From contig NZ_RPEN01000154.1 of the NCBI RefSeq assembly GCF_003991405.1, forward strand, positions 1 through 64,000: a DNA stretch of 64,000 bases, read 5' to 3'. The stretch is from Pseudorhodobacter sp. E13 (GTDB taxonomy: Bacteria; Pseudomonadota; Alphaproteobacteria; Rhodobacterales; Rhodobacteraceae). Below are positions 62,140 through 64,000 of this stretch, piece after piece; within the stretch, counting starts at the first letter, position 1; every line of letters starts with the position of its first letter. Under the pieces are notes generated by a model. The model searched no databases, was not told where the DNA came from, and saw only the letters and a list, made by a program, of their open reading frames with translations. A program made the position numbers and the translations under genes.

Positions 62140-62216
62140 TAAAAGAAAAAGGGCCAGCGAACCAGCCCTTTCCCATGAATTTTTTTGCTCCCTGTCGGAC
62201 TGGCCGACTTCATTGA
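62140..62216 (-). ncRNA. Candidate small RNA or attenuated ialB leader
   Basis: On the minus strand TTGACG-N17-TAGCGT (62250-62222) would start transcription near 62215. About 45 bases on, a hairpin with a UUCG loop (stem AAAGGGCUGG / CUGGCCCUUU, 62171-62148, including two G-U pairs) is followed by UUUUUCUUUU. A transcript of about 75 bases results. If read-through occurs it becomes the IalB-gene leader. Confidence 0.45.
62148..62171 (-). terminator. Minus-strand terminator with UUCG loop
   Basis: A 10-bp stem capped by a UUCG tetraloop and followed by a T-rich run on the minus strand is a strong intrinsic terminator by form. It lies 150 bases ahead of the IalB-family start codon. Confidence 0.75.
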
Positions 62217-62221
62217 GACGA

Positions 62222-62250
62222 ACGCTACGGCGTAATGAACGGGGCGTCAA
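62222..62250 (-). promoter_or_regulatory. Candidate sigma-70 promoter (minus strand)
   Basis: TTGACG and TAGCGT are separated by exactly 17 bases. It lies upstream of the UUCG terminator and the IalB-family gene. Confidence 0.5.
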
Positions 62251-62285
62251 CAGGGAATTTGTGGCGGCGCGCGCCATGGCGGGTG

Positions 62286-62370
62286 AAAAAAACCGCGCCT
62301 TTTCAAGGGCGCGGCCAGTCTAACAGGGAGGAAGTCACACCAAAGGCGGCAAGCTGGCCGCTTTGGTAAG
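62286..62370 (-). ncRNA. Candidate small RNA with a CCUCCC linker
   Basis: On the minus strand there is a long hairpin (62367-62339, 7-bp ACCAAAG / CTTTGGT outer stem plus CGGC / GCCG), then a linker with ACTTCCTCCCTG (anti-Shine-Dalgarno-like, complement at 62326-62331), then a terminator CCGCGCC / GGCGCGG followed by TTTTTTT. Two hairpins with a CCUCCC motif recall Rhodobacter stress small RNAs, where the motif lies in the loops. No clear promoter was found. Confidence 0.4.
62293..62314 (-). terminator. Minus-strand terminator, second
   Basis: A 7-bp GC stem (CCGCGCC / GGCGCGG) with an 8-base loop is followed by seven T on the minus strand. No minus-strand protein gene lies within 1.7 kb upstream, so it should end a small transcript. 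Confidence 0.75.
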
Positions 62371-62461
62371 AACGACTCTGGCACAGAACGGTTAACAATG
62401 TATTTTGATCGCGTTGGGCAAAGTGCGAGGGCTTTGCATCCATAGGTTGAAAGGGCGTTCA

Positions 62462-64000
62462 GTGTCAGAAGCGGGCAAGATTTTCGTTGGGGGCGGCGGT
62501 GAGGGGTATGGCATCCCGCAGACCCTGTTGTTGGGATATGGCAACCGGCATGGTCTGATTGCCGGGGCGACCGGGACGGGCAAGACCGTGACGCTTCAGA
62601 TTCTGGCCGAGGGGTTTTCGGCGGCGGGTGTGCCGGTGTTCATGTCGGATGTGAAGGGGGATTTGTCAGGGATTGCGCTGCCGGGATCGGAGCAGCACAA
62701 GCTGCATGGCGCTTTCCTGAAACGGGCGGAAACCATTGGGCTTGACCTAAAATATGGCGCCTCTCCGGTGACGTTCTGGGACCTTTACGGCAAGCAGGGG
62801 CATCCGATCCGCACGACGGTGGCCGAGATGGGGCCTTTGTTGCTGTCGCGCCTGCTGGAGCTGACGGAGCCGCAGGAAGGCGTGATGAACGTGGCCTTCC
62901 GGCTGGCCGATGAAGAAGGGCTGCCGATGTATGATCTGAAAGATCTGCGGGCCATGCTGACCTTCATTGCGGAAAACGCGGCCGAGATCAGCACAACCTA
63001 TGGTTTGGTGTCGGTCAGCTCTATCGGTGCGATTCAGCGGCGTTTGCTGGTGTTGGAGAATCAGGGCGGTGAGAACCTGTTCGGGGAACCCGCGCTGGAC
63101 TTGGCCGATATGATGCGGGTGGACCCGGATGGGCGCGGGCGGGTGAATATTCTGGCGGCCGATCAGTTGATGGGGGCGCCGCGGTTGTATTCGACGTTCC
63201 TTTTGTGGCTTTTGTCGGAACTGTTTGAGGAATTGCCCGAGGTGGGCAACCCGGACAAGCCCAAGCTGGTGTTCTTTTTCGACGAGGCGCATTTGTTGTT
63301 TGACGGTGCGCCCAAGGCGTTGGTCGATAAGGTGGAACAGGTGGTGCGGCTGATCCGGTCCAAGGGGGTGGGGATTTATTTCATCACGCAGAAACCGGCG
63401 GATGTGCCGGATGATGTGTTGGCCCAGCTTGGCAACCGGGTGCAGCATGCGCTGCGGGTGTTCACGCCGCGTGACCAAAAGGATTTGAAGCTGGCCGCGC
63501 AGACCTATCGGGAGAACCCGCGCTTTTCGACAGAAGCCGCGATCAAAGAGGTGGGCACGGGCGAGGCCGTGACCTCATTCCTGGAGGATAAGGGGATACC
63601 GGGCGTGGTGGAGCGCACGCTGATCCGCCCGCCCAGCAGCCAGTTGGGGCCGATTGATGCGGGTGTGCGGGCGATGCTGATGGCGGGATCGCCGGTCGCG
63701 GGGAAATATGAGGCCGAGATTGACCGCGATTCGGCTTATGAGCGGTTGAAGGCGCGGGCCGAGGCGGCGGCGAAAGAGGCCGCAGAGGCCGAGGCCGCAG
63801 AGGCCAAAGCCGCGCAAGAGGCCAAGGAATTCCAGATCGACGCGCGCGAGTTCAATTCGGCGCGGCGGTATGACGGGGGCCGGGCCGAGCCGAAAAAGAC
63901 CAGTCGCAGAAGCAGTTCGGATTCGGTGGGGGAGGCCTTTGCCAAATCCTTTGCGCGGCAATTGGGGACCAAGAGCGGCCAGGCGATTGTGCGCGGGATT
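62462..64000 (+). CDS. HerA-like helicase/ATPase, DUF853 family (3' partial)
   Basis: The frame opens with GTG 62462 (AAGGGCG upstream) and is open to the window end; 513 residues are visible. Walker A GATGTGKT is at 35-42, followed by VFMSDVKGDLSGIALPG, and Walker B FFFDEAHLLF has Asp274-Glu275. IYFITQKPADVPDDVLAQLGNRVQHALR, near 305-330, is the sensor region. It belongs to the FtsK/HerA superfamily of hexameric DNA pumps, in the DUF853 group of unknown role. The visible C-terminal part has an Ala/Glu-rich coiled segment (about 420-455). No nuclease partner is seen within the window. Confidence 0.92.
   Translation, partial: MSEAGKIFVGGGGEGYGIPQTLLLGYGNRHGLIAGATGTGKTVTLQILAEGFSAAGVPVFMSDVKGDLSGIALPGSEQHKLHGAFLKRAETIGLDLKYGASPVTFWDLYGKQGHPIRTTVAEMGPLLLSRLLELTEPQEGVMNVAFRLADEEGLPMYDLKDLRAMLTFIAENAAEISTTYGLVSVSSIGAIQRRLLVLENQGGENLFGEPALDLADMMRVDPDGRGRVNILAADQLMGAPRLYSTFLLWLLSELFEELPEVGNPDKPKLVFFFDEAHLLFDGAPKALVDKVEQVVRLIRSKGVGIYFITQKPADVPDDVLAQLGNRVQHALRVFTPRDQKDLKLAAQTYRENPRFSTEAAIKEVGTGEAVTSFLEDKGIPGVVERTLIRPPSSQLGPIDAGVRAMLMAGSPVAGKYEAEIDRDSAYERLKARAEAAAKEAAEAEAAEAKAAQEAKEFQIDAREFNSARRYDGGRAEPKKTSRRSSSDSVGEAFAKSFARQLGTKSGQAIVRGI

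Larger units (their letters stand above)
61998..62461. other. 464-bp intergenic region with two minus-strand hairpin-terminated units
   Basis: The region between the IalB-family gene and the DUF853 gene has no protein gene I can support. It holds a promoter-like sequence (62222-62250), two minus-strand intrinsic terminators (62148-62171 and 62293-62314) and a long hairpin (62339-62367). Each is described separately. Confidence 0.7.

Noticed and set aside
62039-62176. Minus-strand 45-codon frame starting MGKGWFAGPF
   Set aside because: Its first codons are the strong UUCG terminator hairpin, so full-length message would be rare; a distant GGGAG is present, so it is kept in mind but not called.
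1-64000. tRNA, rRNA, CRISPR, insertion sequence, phage or attachment site
   Set aside because: No cloverleaf ending in CCA-type context, no regularly spaced repeats, no transposase or integrase motifs were seen when reading both strands; a tRNA scan would be decisive.

Overview
The window is GC-rich chromosomal DNA from an alphaproteobacterium, most probably of the Rhodobacterales (Rhodobacter/Roseobacter-type). This rests on recognised proteins and gene pairings, not on a database search: a DUF4167 protein, two DUF1127-type small proteins, the pterin-methyltransferase / methylene-THF-reductase-like / 'virulence factor' triad, a TRAP transporter attached to a catabolic operon, and lptF-lptG-lptD-surA-pdxA-rsmA as one overlapping series. 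I saw no rRNA, tRNA, insertion sequence, phage or CRISPR array.

Layout. 1-6.2 kb: the C-terminal part of an Ala-rich OmpA-family protein with 48-bp tandem repeats, a giant transglutaminase/DUF2126 protein and a zinc-peptidase. 6.2-19.6 kb: a catabolic island with an RraA-type aldolase-family gene divergent from a LysR regulator, then ten tightly packed genes (hydantoinase/oxoprolinase A and B, FAD amine oxidase, HpcH/HpaI aldolase, aminotransferase, uronate-dehydrogenase-like enzyme, degenerate SDR, TRAP transporter DctPQM). Together they suggest import and breakdown of an unidentified carboxylated, probably N-containing compound; this is the best candidate for an undescribed system here. 19.6-22.5 kb: prfA, prmC and DUF4167. 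22.5-30.1 kb (minus strand): the LPS-export and outer-membrane-assembly genes with pdxA and rsmA. 30.3-33.1 kb: pepA, holC, a divergent UreE-like protein and a small DUF1127-like protein.

33.3-39.1 kb: capsule export kpsT-kpsE without kpsM, an NhaA-family antiporter with an altered Asp pair, an SseB-family protein, and rplM-rpsI with two good promoter candidates. 39.2-44.2 kb: a DUF1127 gene divergent from a MocR regulator, with two palindromic 14-bp operators between them, then an unknown 86-residue protein and a polyamine-type ABC transporter lacking its binding-protein gene. 44.2-45.0 kb: a visibly AT-richer patch with an orphan Rap1a/Tai-type immunity protein. 45.0-51.5 kb (minus strand): TetR, PPK2, a lipoprotein hydrolase, MetA (predicted acetyl-CoA type), a P-loop ATPase, a FadL-family porin and an EamA transporter. 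51.6-53.8 kb: the one-carbon triad.

54.1-64 kb: Ppx/GppA and RlmE, a DUF882 peptidase divergent from an L,D-transpeptidase whose upstream region holds a perfect TGTGA-N6-TCACA box, an lpxD-acp-KAS set for lipid A acylation, an IalB-family protein, an intergenic region with two possible minus-strand small RNAs, and the start of a HerA-like (DUF853) ATPase that leaves the window. Start codons were moved from the longest frame wherever a Shine-Dalgarno sequence or gene overlap decided the matter; each such case is stated.
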